DNA from: DT-111 sp965263225
GTDB lineage: Bacteria; Bacteroidota; Bacteroidia; Chitinophagales; Saprospiraceae
Direction of reading: 5' to 3'
Assembly (NCBI GenBank): GCA_965263225.1
Contig: CBDHHG010000003.1
Location: 32,030-96,029, forward strand
DNA length: 64,000 bases
Position numbers and translations under genes: made by a program. Under the pieces are notes generated by a model that saw nothing but the letters and a program-made list of their open reading frames with translations, did no database searches and was not told where the DNA came from. Shown here in pieces: positions 8,888-17,547 of the stretch (position 1 is its first letter; every line of letters begins with the position of its first letter).

Positions 8888-11752
8888 TCACTTGTTGTCA
8901 CGAGTAGTCAGGGGCCTTGCATCTGTGTTTGGGGCCTTTTGTTTCCCTTCATCTGTAACCAAGCGAACTCTAACGTGTCGACGTGCAGATGCTCGGAGGT
9001 CATAGATAGAACCTTTGATGTCATCAGGATCGGAACTGACCGTTTCTTCTTTTTCTATTTTGGTCAGATTCTCGGGATCGTAATTAGACTCGCCAAAATT
9101 ATTTTCGATAAAGGTGAGTTTCCCCGATTCGATGTAAGGTCGTAGACTTTCATCGTTGCTGTTAACATATCGGCGAAAGTGATTCTTGACACAATCAATT
9201 CTTCTGGCAGCCAAATCATCATTATACGCTGAGTTTCCTCGCGGGCTAGCACTCCCGGTCAAAATTAAAGTCACGTTCGCCCCTGTTCGAAGTTCATTGA
9301 TCAATCGTTCACTGAACTCAATCAAAACCTCAGGTGCTTTTTGAACATCCCGATCAAAAAAGTCACTAAATCGTCTACTCACAACGAAGCTCTCTTCTCT
9401 AGACATCCCCTCCGTAAAGCCCTTGATAAAGCTTTCTTTTTTCTGATAGTAAGCTTTGTTCGTCTCGGTATAAGCCAATCTAGTTCTTCTTATGCGTGTT
9501 CTTGGGTTTGGATGGTCATTATCATAATACAGCACGACTTCAAATGGTAGCGGCAGATAAACATCAAAAATCAAATATCCTTCTCCTTTGATCGCATCCT
9601 GAGGTTCAAACCGAAGCGTATCTATTACCTCCGCATACCCATCTTTAGTAGCTCTAATCATATACGGCCGATCCAGGTGCAAAGGATATTTAAAATCATT
9701 GCCTAATAAGTTTAGACTATCATGTATCAACCTTGGCTCCCCTTCACTCAAATCATACAGTTCTACCCTAACTCCGGTGAGTTCATAAAGCGTTCCTGCT
9801 TCAAAGGTATTTACCTCCAACATCTGACCGAGATAAAGGTCTACTTCCATTTCAGATCTATCTGCGTATTGAGGGCCAGAGGGATCAACAGAGACTGAAT
9901 CCGCCCCTATAAACCCAGGCTTTACCCCTTTCACCATGTATTTATGCTTACGTTTTATATCAAAAGTCACCTGGTTTCCATCTGGGTTGACGGTCTGATT
10001 TAAGGCCACCGTATCTCCATTAGCTGACAATTCATACAAACTCACGACCACAGAGTCTAAAGGAGTATTATCCAGTAAATGCCAAGTATTTACCAGCAGA
10101 TCGATATTGGGATCCAGGTAGAGATTCTTTATGATTGTTGATTGCCCTCGGTGCTGGTCGGGATCTACATACACCGTATCCGAGCTAAAACCATCTTTCA
10201 TACCTTTTAGCACATAATCCTTCGTGGGATCAATGCTAAAGTGAAACTCATACTCCGGATGGATGGCGATGCTATCTACGGGTATCAAGTCTCCTGCTGG
10301 GCTTTTTTCATACAGCACCACTGTAGCTCCGGTCAGTTGGCTAGAGTCTTCTAGGTTAAAGGTACGCGCCAATAAGTCTATCATTGGCAAACGCATTCGA
10401 TAGATATCATTACAGCAGTATTCGTTGTCTTTGTCCCAGAATACTGCATCAACATTAGGCCTATTGGAAGAAAAATAGGCGATTTGACCACTATCACCTT
10501 TACGAAGGACATAATACAGATCATTGAAAGCACTATTAACCGGCATGCCCAGATGCTCTGGTATGGTCCAATTATTCTCACGTTTTTTTGACTGATAGAC
10601 ATCCATCCCACCCAAAGTTCTATAACCGTCTGTACTGAAGAAGAGTGTCTGCGAATCACTATAAAAATAGGGAGTTGCCTCATTCATCTCAGTATTGATA
10701 GCTTCAAGGTTTTGCGGTGTGGAAAGCTTTACGTCTCCATCAACATAGTCGATATAGCTGTACCAAATATCCAAACCTCCTTTTCCACCTGGACGATCCG
10801 AGGAAAAATAAAGGACTTCCTTTCCCACTTCAGTATCCAATCCTACATTTGGATGGGTATTGGTCGCATGCTTTGAGTTAATAAGCGTAAGTTCCTTTGG
10901 CTCCTTCCACGAACCATCAGCCTGAACTTTTGCGCGAAATAGTTTACATTGAATCGTATCTTTTTTGACAAAGTCACAAACGGTGTAGTAGACCATCGAA
11001 GCATCTCGATTAAAAGCAGTATGTGCTACATGTCTACCTCCCACATTAATAGATTCAGGTAGCTCTTCTCCTGGACTCCCTGCCACTGATTTCATGATCC
11101 GCATATAATATCGAGGGGGTACTAGCGAATCTTTCTTGTTAAGGAACCGATAAGAAGAATAGTACATGGTATTATTACCCCTAAAAGCAGAAGCATAATC
11201 CGAAAATTCGCTGTTTATGTTAGCTCCAAGATTAACGACTTGGGCTTTTTTATTTCTGTTCTTTAGTACTTCAAAAGCCCAGTTAATATTCTCAAGACCT
11301 ATTTCTGCCGCTAAGGCATATTCCTCAGAGACCGTTTCTGTTTGTTCTAGGAATTCATGAAAATAGCCTTGTGCTCTTTCGTAACCTTTGACTATGTCTA
11401 CGGAATCAATATTGAATTGCACGACTTTCCCTAACCAATATTTGGTCAGCGGGAAGTGCTTAGCGTTGGGGCTTTTCAGTACCTGCTGATAAATACTATC
11501 TGCACGCCCATACATTTGCGCCAAACGAGCAGCTTCCGCATAATTATACAACATGGAGGTACGAATACTATCATACTTCTCCAGGCGAGCCGCCTTATAT
11601 CGCAATGCAATTTCATAACACTTATATGCGCCGTAGTAATCGCCTTCTTCAAATGCCTTTTCTCCTTCATCTATCCAAGCCTGCATCGTCTGGGATTGTC
11701 CCAAGGTGAGGAATGAAAGGAATAGGATAGTGGTGAATGCCAGCTTCTTCAT
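8888..11752 (-). CDS. TPR-PD40-OmpA outer-membrane protein (PorE-like, T9SS-associated)
   Basis: 954 residues. In order: a signal peptide (cleavage near GQSQ), TPR-like helices (about 22-160), and WD40-like PD40 beta-propeller repeats (about 195-455; motifs YFSSDRPGGKGGLDIW and LFFSTDGYRTLGGMDVY). Three carboxypeptidase-regulatory-like beta-sandwich modules follow (about 465-740), and then an OmpA-like peptidoglycan-binding domain (about 790-930; TGSASPRGN, NDDLAARRI). This layout resembles PorE of the T9SS, which ties the secretion complex to peptidoglycan. It lies 59 bp downstream of the PorP/SprF-like gene and 183 bp or more upstream of the adhesin, in the same direction. The family call is strong; identity with PorE itself is inferred. 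Confidence 0.88.
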   Translation of the reverse strand: MKKLAFTTILFLSFLTLGQSQTMQAWIDEGEKAFEEGDYYGAYKCYEIALRYKAARLEKYDSIRTSMLYNYAEAARLAQMYGRADSIYQQVLKSPNAKHFPLTKYWLGKVVQFNIDSVDIVKGYERAQGYFHEFLEQTETVSEEYALAAEIGLENINWAFEVLKNRNKKAQVVNLGANINSEFSDYASAFRGNNTMYYSSYRFLNKKDSLVPPRYYMRIMKSVAGSPGEELPESINVGGRHVAHTAFNRDASMVYYTVCDFVKKDTIQCKLFRAKVQADGSWKEPKELTLINSKHATNTHPNVGLDTEVGKEVLYFSSDRPGGKGGLDIWYSYIDYVDGDVKLSTPQNLEAINTEMNEATPYFYSDSQTLFFSTDGYRTLGGMDVYQSKKRENNWTIPEHLGMPVNSAFNDLYYVLRKGDSGQIAYFSSNRPNVDAVFWDKDNEYCCNDIYRMRLPMIDLLARTFNLEDSSQLTGATVVLYEKSPAGDLIPVDSIAIHPEYEFHFSIDPTKDYVLKGMKDGFSSDTVYVDPDQHRGQSTIIKNLYLDPNIDLLVNTWHLLDNTPLDSVVVSLYELSANGDTVALNQTVNPDGNQVTFDIKRKHKYMVKGVKPGFIGADSVSVDPSGPQYADRSEMEVDLYLGQMLEVNTFEAGTLYELTGVRVELYDLSEGEPRLIHDSLNLLGNDFKYPLHLDRPYMIRATKDGYAEVIDTLRFEPQDAIKGEGYLIFDVYLPLPFEVVLYYDNDHPNPRTRIRRTRLAYTETNKAYYQKKESFIKGFTEGMSREESFVVSRRFSDFFDRDVQKAPEVLIEFSERLINELRTGANVTLILTGSASPRGNSAYNDDLAARRIDCVKNHFRRYVNSNDESLRPYIESGKLTFIENNFGESNYDPENLTKIEKEETVSSDPDDIKGSIYDLRASARRHVRVRLVTDEGKQKAPNTDARPLTTRDNK

Positions 11753-11811
11753 CTTGAATGGGAGCTATACGTTAATTAATTACCCGTGCTTGGGCAGGTC
11801 TTTGACGAAAA

Positions 11812-12891
11812 TCAAATGAGGGGGCAATTTCGCCGACCCGGTCTTTTGGGGGTTTTGAATAGGTACCTTACAGAAAATTCGGGTCCTCCTCTTTGCTGCG
11901 TCGCTACATTCAGGTCAGAAACGTTTACGTCGTAGTTGAAGCCAGCTTGCCAATTATTGTAAAAGACTTCAATGGTTGGCATGAAGGCATCACCAAAATC
12001 GTTGTTACCTCGATAACCAACACCGACCTGTAGTGCCCATTGGTTACCCAACTGGCGATCAATATGAACTTTGGCTCCAATCAGACCGAGATATTCGCGA
12101 TAAGGGCCTTGAAACTGACCAAATACATTGGCAACTAAGTCAAAATGGTCTCCCAACTGTAGTACACCTAATGCGTAGGGACTTAAACGCATGTCAAGGC
12201 GTTCTGTCTCATCTTCAAAAAAGGCCTGGTTTGGTTCGGTAAGGTGGTGAAAACCTATCCCAAAATCCAGCTTCGATCGTTGATCCAGCATATCTACCAG
12301 TCCTGATTGATCTAGCGCTTGTAACCTGAAGTTAAAGCCTACCGAAAAATCGACGAAGGTGCGGCTAGTTCTACCAAAATTCTCTCCATTTGACGCAGTG
12401 GGCAAGTATTGGCCACGTTCAAACACAAACTGCTCATCAAAAGTGAGCGCATTGGTTTTAAAACCGCGTTGATTGACACTGACCTGGCCACCGAGTGTAC
12501 CAAAGAAGTGATCGGAGAACATCCGAGTCACAGAACCATTGAGTCCCAGATCTCCCAACTGCAACTTGGAATAACCCGCCCGATCATAATTGAAGGACAG
12601 GCCTGCGGCAAAGAAGGTCCGATTAATGGTATATCTGCGATTAAACTTTATGTCGGCAACGGCAGTAAAAGTTTGGTAATCCACGGGCACAGCAGCCCAT
12701 TGGCTACGATAGTTCGCCATGAAGCGCACATTGCCATTGAATATCCCCGTCAAGCCAGGATTCAATAGGATCGGTGCGTTATAAAATTGGGAGTAATGTA
12801 CGTCTTGTGCAAACAAGGTGGGGCTGGAACACAAGAATAGGCTCATAGCAACAATAAGCCCTTTGAGTCTACAAACCAAATGTGTAGTCAT
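11812..12891 (-). CDS. PorP/SprF family T9SS outer-membrane protein
   Basis: The N-terminal mature sequence QDVHYSQFYNAPILLNPGLT, followed by NVRFMANYRSQW, is the hallmark of PorP/SprF. The rest is an antiparallel beta-barrel pattern ending in FSVRYLF. These 14-strand barrels are needed for secretion or surface attachment of a cognate large adhesin, which is almost certainly the 2,000-residue protein at the end of this cluster. The start was set at the ATG at 12891, giving a normal signal peptide ending LFAQ; an upstream ATG at 12930 would add 13 residues. It is the first gene of the three-gene locus. Confidence 0.9.
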   Translation of the reverse strand: MTTHLVCRLKGLIVAMSLFLCSSPTLFAQDVHYSQFYNAPILLNPGLTGIFNGNVRFMANYRSQWAAVPVDYQTFTAVADIKFNRRYTINRTFFAAGLSFNYDRAGYSKLQLGDLGLNGSVTRMFSDHFFGTLGGQVSVNQRGFKTNALTFDEQFVFERGQYLPTASNGENFGRTSRTFVDFSVGFNFRLQALDQSGLVDMLDQRSKLDFGIGFHHLTEPNQAFFEDETERLDMRLSPYALGVLQLGDHFDLVANVFGQFQGPYREYLGLIGAKVHIDRQLGNQWALQVGVGYRGNNDFGDAFMPTIEVFYNNWQAGFNYDVNVSDLNVATQQRGGPEFSVRYLFKTPKRPGRRNCPLI

Positions 12892-12930
12892 CTTTTCAGT
12901 TATATTCTGGGATTCTCTTGAGCAGTTCAT

Positions 12931-13687
12931 GGTTTTTCTTTTTTCTAGAATGACCTCTCATAACTGATCATCCTGTGTAGTTCTCACATTTTAAAGACCA
13001 TGCTCTAATAATCAGATACTCAATTCGTAAAGCTTGTGTTTCACCTTTACTTAAAAAATTACCAATTATTACACTTTACTATGGGCTGTGGGTGGAATTG
13101 TCAGGGAACTAACACACAATGACTTATGACTGGGGGCCATTCCTAGGGAATGAATCATAATTAGGTGCCGTTCTTTAGATGAGATTAATGGATAGAAATT
13201 CAGTATGAAGGCCGAAAGTTAATCCAAAATCCCATTTATAGCAACCACCTGCCATGAAAACTTATAATTGGTCGTCTATCGTCCTTATGGTAGCAATGCT
13301 GCCGCGCGAAAGATAGGAAGTTTGCCCTAAAACGAGAAACCACCAACCGTTTCCTAGCAAAATTTAACCTTTCTCTCAACAGATTAGACCGAAAACCACC
13401 AAAAAGTAACGATTTACAATAAAAAATATACTTCAGATGTATCGGTTGATAGGGGCTAGACTAGGAAGACAAATAGGCGATCATCGCAACCATCAACGTT
13501 CCAAATAAAAGTTTACAGCTGACTACATCCGCATCTAAGGCAGCGTATTCTGCAAACACCTTGTTTTTTTGAAAAAAAGCAAAAAACCGACCGCTTCCTA
13601 TGCCAAAGCGACCGCTTTCTAATTGGCAGGGAAAACGACTCAGTTATCCTTTGATTATCTAAAAGTTAAGGGTATTATTGTGATGTG
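12931..13687. other. Intergenic region, no gene seen
   Basis: About 750 bases between the divergent PorP/SprF-like gene and the conserved leader of the first beta-helix gene. It is AT-rich with short A and T runs (13565-13590) and a small direct repeat of CGACCGCTT near 13590-13620. No open frame of note, tRNA or clear terminator was seen. Promoters for both flanking transcripts should lie here. Confidence 0.4.
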
Positions 13688-14125
13688 TTTGAATAGATAA
13701 CAATCCCAACTTAGTTTATTCAAATATTTCCCCGGGTATACAATTTCGATTATATACTCTTCGTTTTTAGACTGATTTTTATTTCCCATTACTCCCTAAT
13801 CAACCAAATTAAGAAACTCTTGACATTTAGTTAAGTACAGTTCGTGCACCCAGCGAACACTACTGACAAAGTGTTTTCCCATGTTAATATGATCGATGAG
13901 AACTCCCATAAACATCGATTATCGGATTCAAATCCCTATCATCCTATCCAACATTCTGTGCCTTTCGTTTTGACACATTGATTTTAGTAATTGGCACATT
14001 AGGATTGTTGTTTCCCGCACTATGTTTTCTGAACACTAGTCATTCCTTTTTCCAATTAGCCATTAACTAGGATCGTCCCTTGATTAAGACGAATTGATTT
14101 TTTCCAACTTCAAAAAGGTATTAAG
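13688..14125 (+). ncRNA. Conserved structured 5' leader, copy A (candidate cis-regulatory RNA)
   Basis: This leader matches the one upstream of the paralogous gene at 27248 in island order and spacing. (1) A hairpin, stem 13688-13695 with 13717-13724, has the loop core ATAACAATCCCAAC. (2) A hairpin at 13840-13858 has a 7-nt loop ending ACCCA. (3) A nested stem pairs CAACA (13949-13953) with TGTTG (14006-14010), and TGTGCC (13957-13962) with GGCACA (13993-13998); it encloses CCTTTCGTTTTGACAC. (4) A stem TCGTC/GACGA (14073-14092) carries TTGAT. A shared segment then runs into the GTG start. Stem sequences differ from copy B yet still pair, which supports RNA structure. Function is unknown. Confidence 0.6.
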
Positions 14126-15112
14126 GTGAAAAAGGGTTTACTACTATTTGTATGTTTGATGTCTGCGATACTACTGGATGCTCAGAATAATGATTCAAAG
14201 ATTTTCTTTGTCAAAGCCGGTATGAACGGTAACGGTGATTCCTGGACGAATGCATTTGGAGACCTACATCAGGCTTTAAACATGGCGCAAGCCGGAGACC
14301 AAATCTGGGTTGCTACAGGAACATATTATACGGCTGCCGATAATGATCGTACCCAGTCATTTAATCTAGTAGAAGGAGTTGCCTTATATGGTGGATTCGC
14401 AGGAATGGAAACAACCATAGAGCAACGTCAAATAGCAGTTAACTCTTCCATCCTTTCTGGAGAGATTGGAACTGCCTCCAAAGAGGACAACGCTTACACC
14501 GTCGTTTACGCAGAAAAAGTAAGTCCTAAAACAGTAGTTGATGGTTTTACAATTTCAGACGGCGTATCCAACGGTTTTACTTTCAACGGAGATCTAAGCT
14601 TTTCTGGAGCAGCCTGGTTTAATAATATGGCTTCTCCAACCATTAGCAACTGTACTTTCGCGAATAACTATGCTCGGGAAGGAGCAGCTATCTACAATTA
14701 TGCCAATAATAGCAACTGCAGCCCTATTATTTCTAATTGCCGATTTATCTCTAACACAGCCGATTTTGATGGTGGTGCAATTTACAATATGAGCATCAAC
14801 AGCACTTGTGCTCCCAGAATTGTTGATTGCCACTTTGAGAACAACCGTTCAACATACGGCGCGGGTATTCTCAATAAAGGTGTTGATGGAAATGTAAAAG
14901 TTTTAGCTATTCGCTGCCACTTTTCGAAAAATGTTTCCATCTTACAAGGGGGAGCTGTTTACAACCTTCGTGAAGGTCGTGGCGTGTGCGACGCTATCAT
15001 GCAAGCTTGCCAGTTTGTTGACAATGATTCTATTAATGGTCAAACCATCAGTAATAGCCGATCAACAAATGGAGCGCAAAGCAGCGGAGGTACTGTTCTC
15101 CGAACCTACTAA
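14126..15112 (+). CDS. Secreted right-handed beta-helix repeat protein, paralog A
   Basis: 328 residues with a signal peptide (LLLFVCLMSAILLDAQ). The opening FVKAGMNGNGDSWTNAFGDLHQAL is typical of bacterial right-handed parallel beta-helix (polymorphic outer-membrane-like) proteins. Repeated rungs follow: TISNCTF, PIISNCRF, PRIVDCHF and SGAAWFNN, EGAAIYNY, GGAIYNM, QGGAVYNL. No T9SS C-terminal domain is visible; the end is GGTVLRTY. It starts at GTG (14126), with no in-frame ATG nearby, as its paralog at 27248 also does. The two proteins match over most of their length and share the structured leader. Probably a cell-surface or periplasmic carbohydrate-binding or structural protein; the substrate is unknown. 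Confidence 0.85.
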   Translation: MKKGLLLFVCLMSAILLDAQNNDSKIFFVKAGMNGNGDSWTNAFGDLHQALNMAQAGDQIWVATGTYYTAADNDRTQSFNLVEGVALYGGFAGMETTIEQRQIAVNSSILSGEIGTASKEDNAYTVVYAEKVSPKTVVDGFTISDGVSNGFTFNGDLSFSGAAWFNNMASPTISNCTFANNYAREGAAIYNYANNSNCSPIISNCRFISNTADFDGGAIYNMSINSTCAPRIVDCHFENNRSTYGAGILNKGVDGNVKVLAIRCHFSKNVSILQGGAVYNLREGRGVCDAIMQACQFVDNDSINGQTISNSRSTNGAQSSGGTVLRTY

Positions 15113-15146
15113 TAAACACACACCTTGAGCGAATACGCTTCAAACA

Positions 15147-15190
15147 GAAAGCCGGTCAACCTTTGGGTTGGCCGGCTTTCGAGTTTTATT
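15147..15190 (+). terminator. Rho-independent terminator after beta-helix gene A
   Basis: A 15-bp stem with one G-T pair (15147-15161 with 15166-15180, core AGCCGGTCAACC/GGTTGGCCGGCT) and a 4-nt loop, followed by GAGTTTTATT. It lies 34 bases after the stop. Confidence 0.85.
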
Positions 15191-15270
15191 ACCTCTCCCT
15201 GCTCTGCTTAATCATTCCTTTTCGGTTTTTGGATTATTCTTATTTTGCAGTTCCATCAGTAGCTATGATC

Positions 15271-16476
15271 ATGAGATTCTTTGCACTTATACTTCTTCCC
15301 TTTTTTCTTTTCAGTTGTACCGAAGAAAAAGCAACTGCTCCCACTCCGGCCACCGCTATTATTGATCAGCTTAAAGCAGCGTACGCACCAGATAAAAGAG
15401 TAGCCCGATGGTTCATCCAAGACAAGCTTGAACAAGGTCAAGTTATACTGCGCGGGGAGACCAATATACCTGAAGCCAAATCTGCTCTACTGGAACAGCT
15501 ACAACAGAAAGGAATTAAATATCTAGATAGCATTGAGGTGCTGCCAAGTACCCACCTAGAGGGTAAGTTATACGGTTTGGTGAATGTCTCCGTGGCCAAT
15601 ATCCGATCAGAAGACAAGCACTGGGGGGAAATGGCTTCCCAGGTGCTGCTAGGTACACCGCTGAAGATACTTAAGAAGGTGAGAGAGGGCTGGTACTATG
15701 TGCAAAGTCCAGATGGCTACCTGGGCTACCTGGATAAGGGTGCCTTGGTGCTGTTGGATGAAAGCGCGTTCCTATCCTGGCAGCAATCGCCTAAAGTCAT
15801 CTATTGGAAGGACTATGGCTTTTCCACTTTACTTCCTGATGCCAATAGCCAACGTATATCCGATCTGGTAATCGGAGCCCTGCTGAAGAGAGGAAGCAGT
15901 GATGCCACCCATACAGAGATCATTTATCCAGATGGCCGAACGGCATTCGTGCCCAGCCAGGATATCCAATCTATGACCGACTGGCTTGAGCAAGCCAGCA
16001 CGCAACCAGAAGCAATCCTGGCTACCGCCAAAAAATTTGTCGGGCGCCCTTACCTATGGGGAGGCACCTCTGGGAAAGGCATGGATTGTAGTGGCTTTAC
16101 CAAGACTGTTTTTTACCTACACGGTATGATTCTACAAAGAGATGCTTCCCAACAGGTTCATACAGGACTCGAAATTAAGACGGATAGCACCTTGGCCGGT
16201 TTGCAGCCAGGGGATTTTCTCTTCTTCGGCCGCATAACGGAGGAGCAAAAAGAGAAAATAACACATGTAGGTATCTATATGGGAGAGGGGCTCTTTATCC
16301 ATTCAGGGGATGACAATCCAGGGATTCGGATACAAAGCCTAAAGCCGGGTATGCCAAATTTTGCCCCGCATCGCCTAGCTTCTTTGTTGCGCGCCAGGAG
16401 ATTGTGGGCAGAACCAGGCCGTCATGGCGTCCAAAGGATCAGAGAATCCGCCTTTTACTCATCTTTAGCCGGCTAA
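15271..16476 (+). CDS. NlpC/P60 (C40) cell-wall peptidase lipoprotein with SH3 domains
   Basis: 401 residues from the ATG at 15271, opening with a lipoprotein signal (LILLPFFLFSC, lipobox Cys 16). About residues 95-165 form a bacterial SH3 domain (VNVSVANIRSE, GWYYVQSPDGYLGYL), and a second SH3-like stretch follows. Residues 250-385 form an NlpC/P60 domain with catalytic Cys273 (GMDCSGF), His332 (THVGIYMG) and a third polar residue near His344. These enzymes cleave gamma-D-glutamyl-diamino acid bonds in peptidoglycan stems. The frame is open back to 15163, but that extension overlaps the preceding terminator and is rejected. Confidence 0.9.
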   Translation: MRFFALILLPFFLFSCTEEKATAPTPATAIIDQLKAAYAPDKRVARWFIQDKLEQGQVILRGETNIPEAKSALLEQLQQKGIKYLDSIEVLPSTHLEGKLYGLVNVSVANIRSEDKHWGEMASQVLLGTPLKILKKVREGWYYVQSPDGYLGYLDKGALVLLDESAFLSWQQSPKVIYWKDYGFSTLLPDANSQRISDLVIGALLKRGSSDATHTEIIYPDGRTAFVPSQDIQSMTDWLEQASTQPEAILATAKKFVGRPYLWGGTSGKGMDCSGFTKTVFYLHGMILQRDASQQVHTGLEIKTDSTLAGLQPGDFLFFGRITEEQKEKITHVGIYMGEGLFIHSGDDNPGIRIQSLKPGMPNFAPHRLASLLRARRLWAEPGRHGVQRIRESAFYSSLAG

Positions 16477-16596
16477 GTAGTGTGACAAGCTGCACGGCAT
16501 GTCTCCGAAGTTTTACATAACCTTATTAAACCGGATCTTGGGGTATTTTGCCATCCCCCTTTCCCAAAGCAAATCGATATTACCAACAACCACTCC

Positions 16597-17268
16597 TTAT
16601 ATGGGCTTAGCAATGTCAATAAGCTGGTTCCGCACCGCAAATAAGATTAAGCCTGCGGTGTTTCTTGAGTTTGTCTTGGTCAGCAAACTCTTTCGGTGAT
16701 TTTCGACCGTCCTGGTGCTGATGTACAACTCTTTGGCAATTTCAGAAGAGGTAAATTCTCGACAGATCAACTCCAGCACCTCTCGTTCTCGCCGTGATAT
16801 GGGTGCTTCTCCCTTGCTTGCCCAGCTTTTCAATTCCTGCTTTGGACGTTGCAGCCCACTCAATAGCGCTTTAGAGACATAATCATTGAAATAGAAATCC
16901 TTTTCCATGACAGATCTAATCGCAACCTCTACTTCTTCTGGCTCTTCGTTCTTCAATAGGTACCCATTGGCCCCGAGTTTCATCATATGATTGATGAGAT
17001 GTTCTTCGTCGTACATAGTCAGCAAGATGATCTTGATCGAAGGGAAAAGTTTCCGGATGCTCTCGGTAGCCGCTAAACCATCCATTTCCGGCATTTTAAG
17101 ATCCATTAGAATGACATCGGGTTGATTTTGTTCCACTGCGGCAATCAGTTCTACGCCATTGCTCGCTTCAATGACCAACTCGATACCTTCAAATGAATGG
17201 ATCAGCAATTTTAGTCCTTTTCGAAATAAGATCTGATCATCGGCAATAGCTAAAGAGATGGGTTGCAT
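16597..17268 (-). CDS. NarL/LuxR-type response regulator
   Basis: 223 residues. The receiver domain (1-120) has the acidic pair D10/D11, phospho-acceptor D56 (VILMDLKMPEMDG) and the conserved Lys in GYLLKNEE. The LuxR HTH domain follows (about 155-220; SRREREVLELICREFTSSEIAKELYISTRTVENHR). It binds DNA when phosphorylated by a HisKA_3-type kinase; the kinase at 21355, about 4 kb away, is the best nearby candidate. It is transcribed divergently from the papain-like protease gene, with 279 bp between them. Confidence 0.92.
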   Translation of the reverse strand: MQPISLAIADDQILFRKGLKLLIHSFEGIELVIEASNGVELIAAVEQNQPDVILMDLKMPEMDGLAATESIRKLFPSIKIILLTMYDEEHLINHMMKLGANGYLLKNEEPEEVEVAIRSVMEKDFYFNDYVSKALLSGLQRPKQELKSWASKGEAPISRREREVLELICREFTSSEIAKELYISTRTVENHRKSLLTKTNSRNTAGLILFAVRNQLIDIAKPI

Positions 17269-17547
17269 GGCGAGTTTATTGTTGTGCTGATCAAAATAAT
17301 GCTTTTACGGTAAACAGATAAATCTAAATTATCATTTTAGGATGGCCGCCTTTTTCCATGAGTCTAAGAATATGATAGACCAAGCCACAATTGCCTTTAA
17401 GCGGCCCACTTTATAAGTACCTTCCCTAATGGGATAGGTATTTATACTCAAACTTACAATTGCCGTTTTACCCTCTAGCCATTGGCGTTTATCTTTCGCA
17501 ATTTGGTCCCATAAACAACACATTACTTTTTTATTAAAGAAACTAAC

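Noticed and set aside
15163..15270. N-terminal extension of the NlpC/P60 gene
   Set aside because: It would begin inside the terminator stem of the preceding gene; the lipoprotein signal starts cleanly at 15271.
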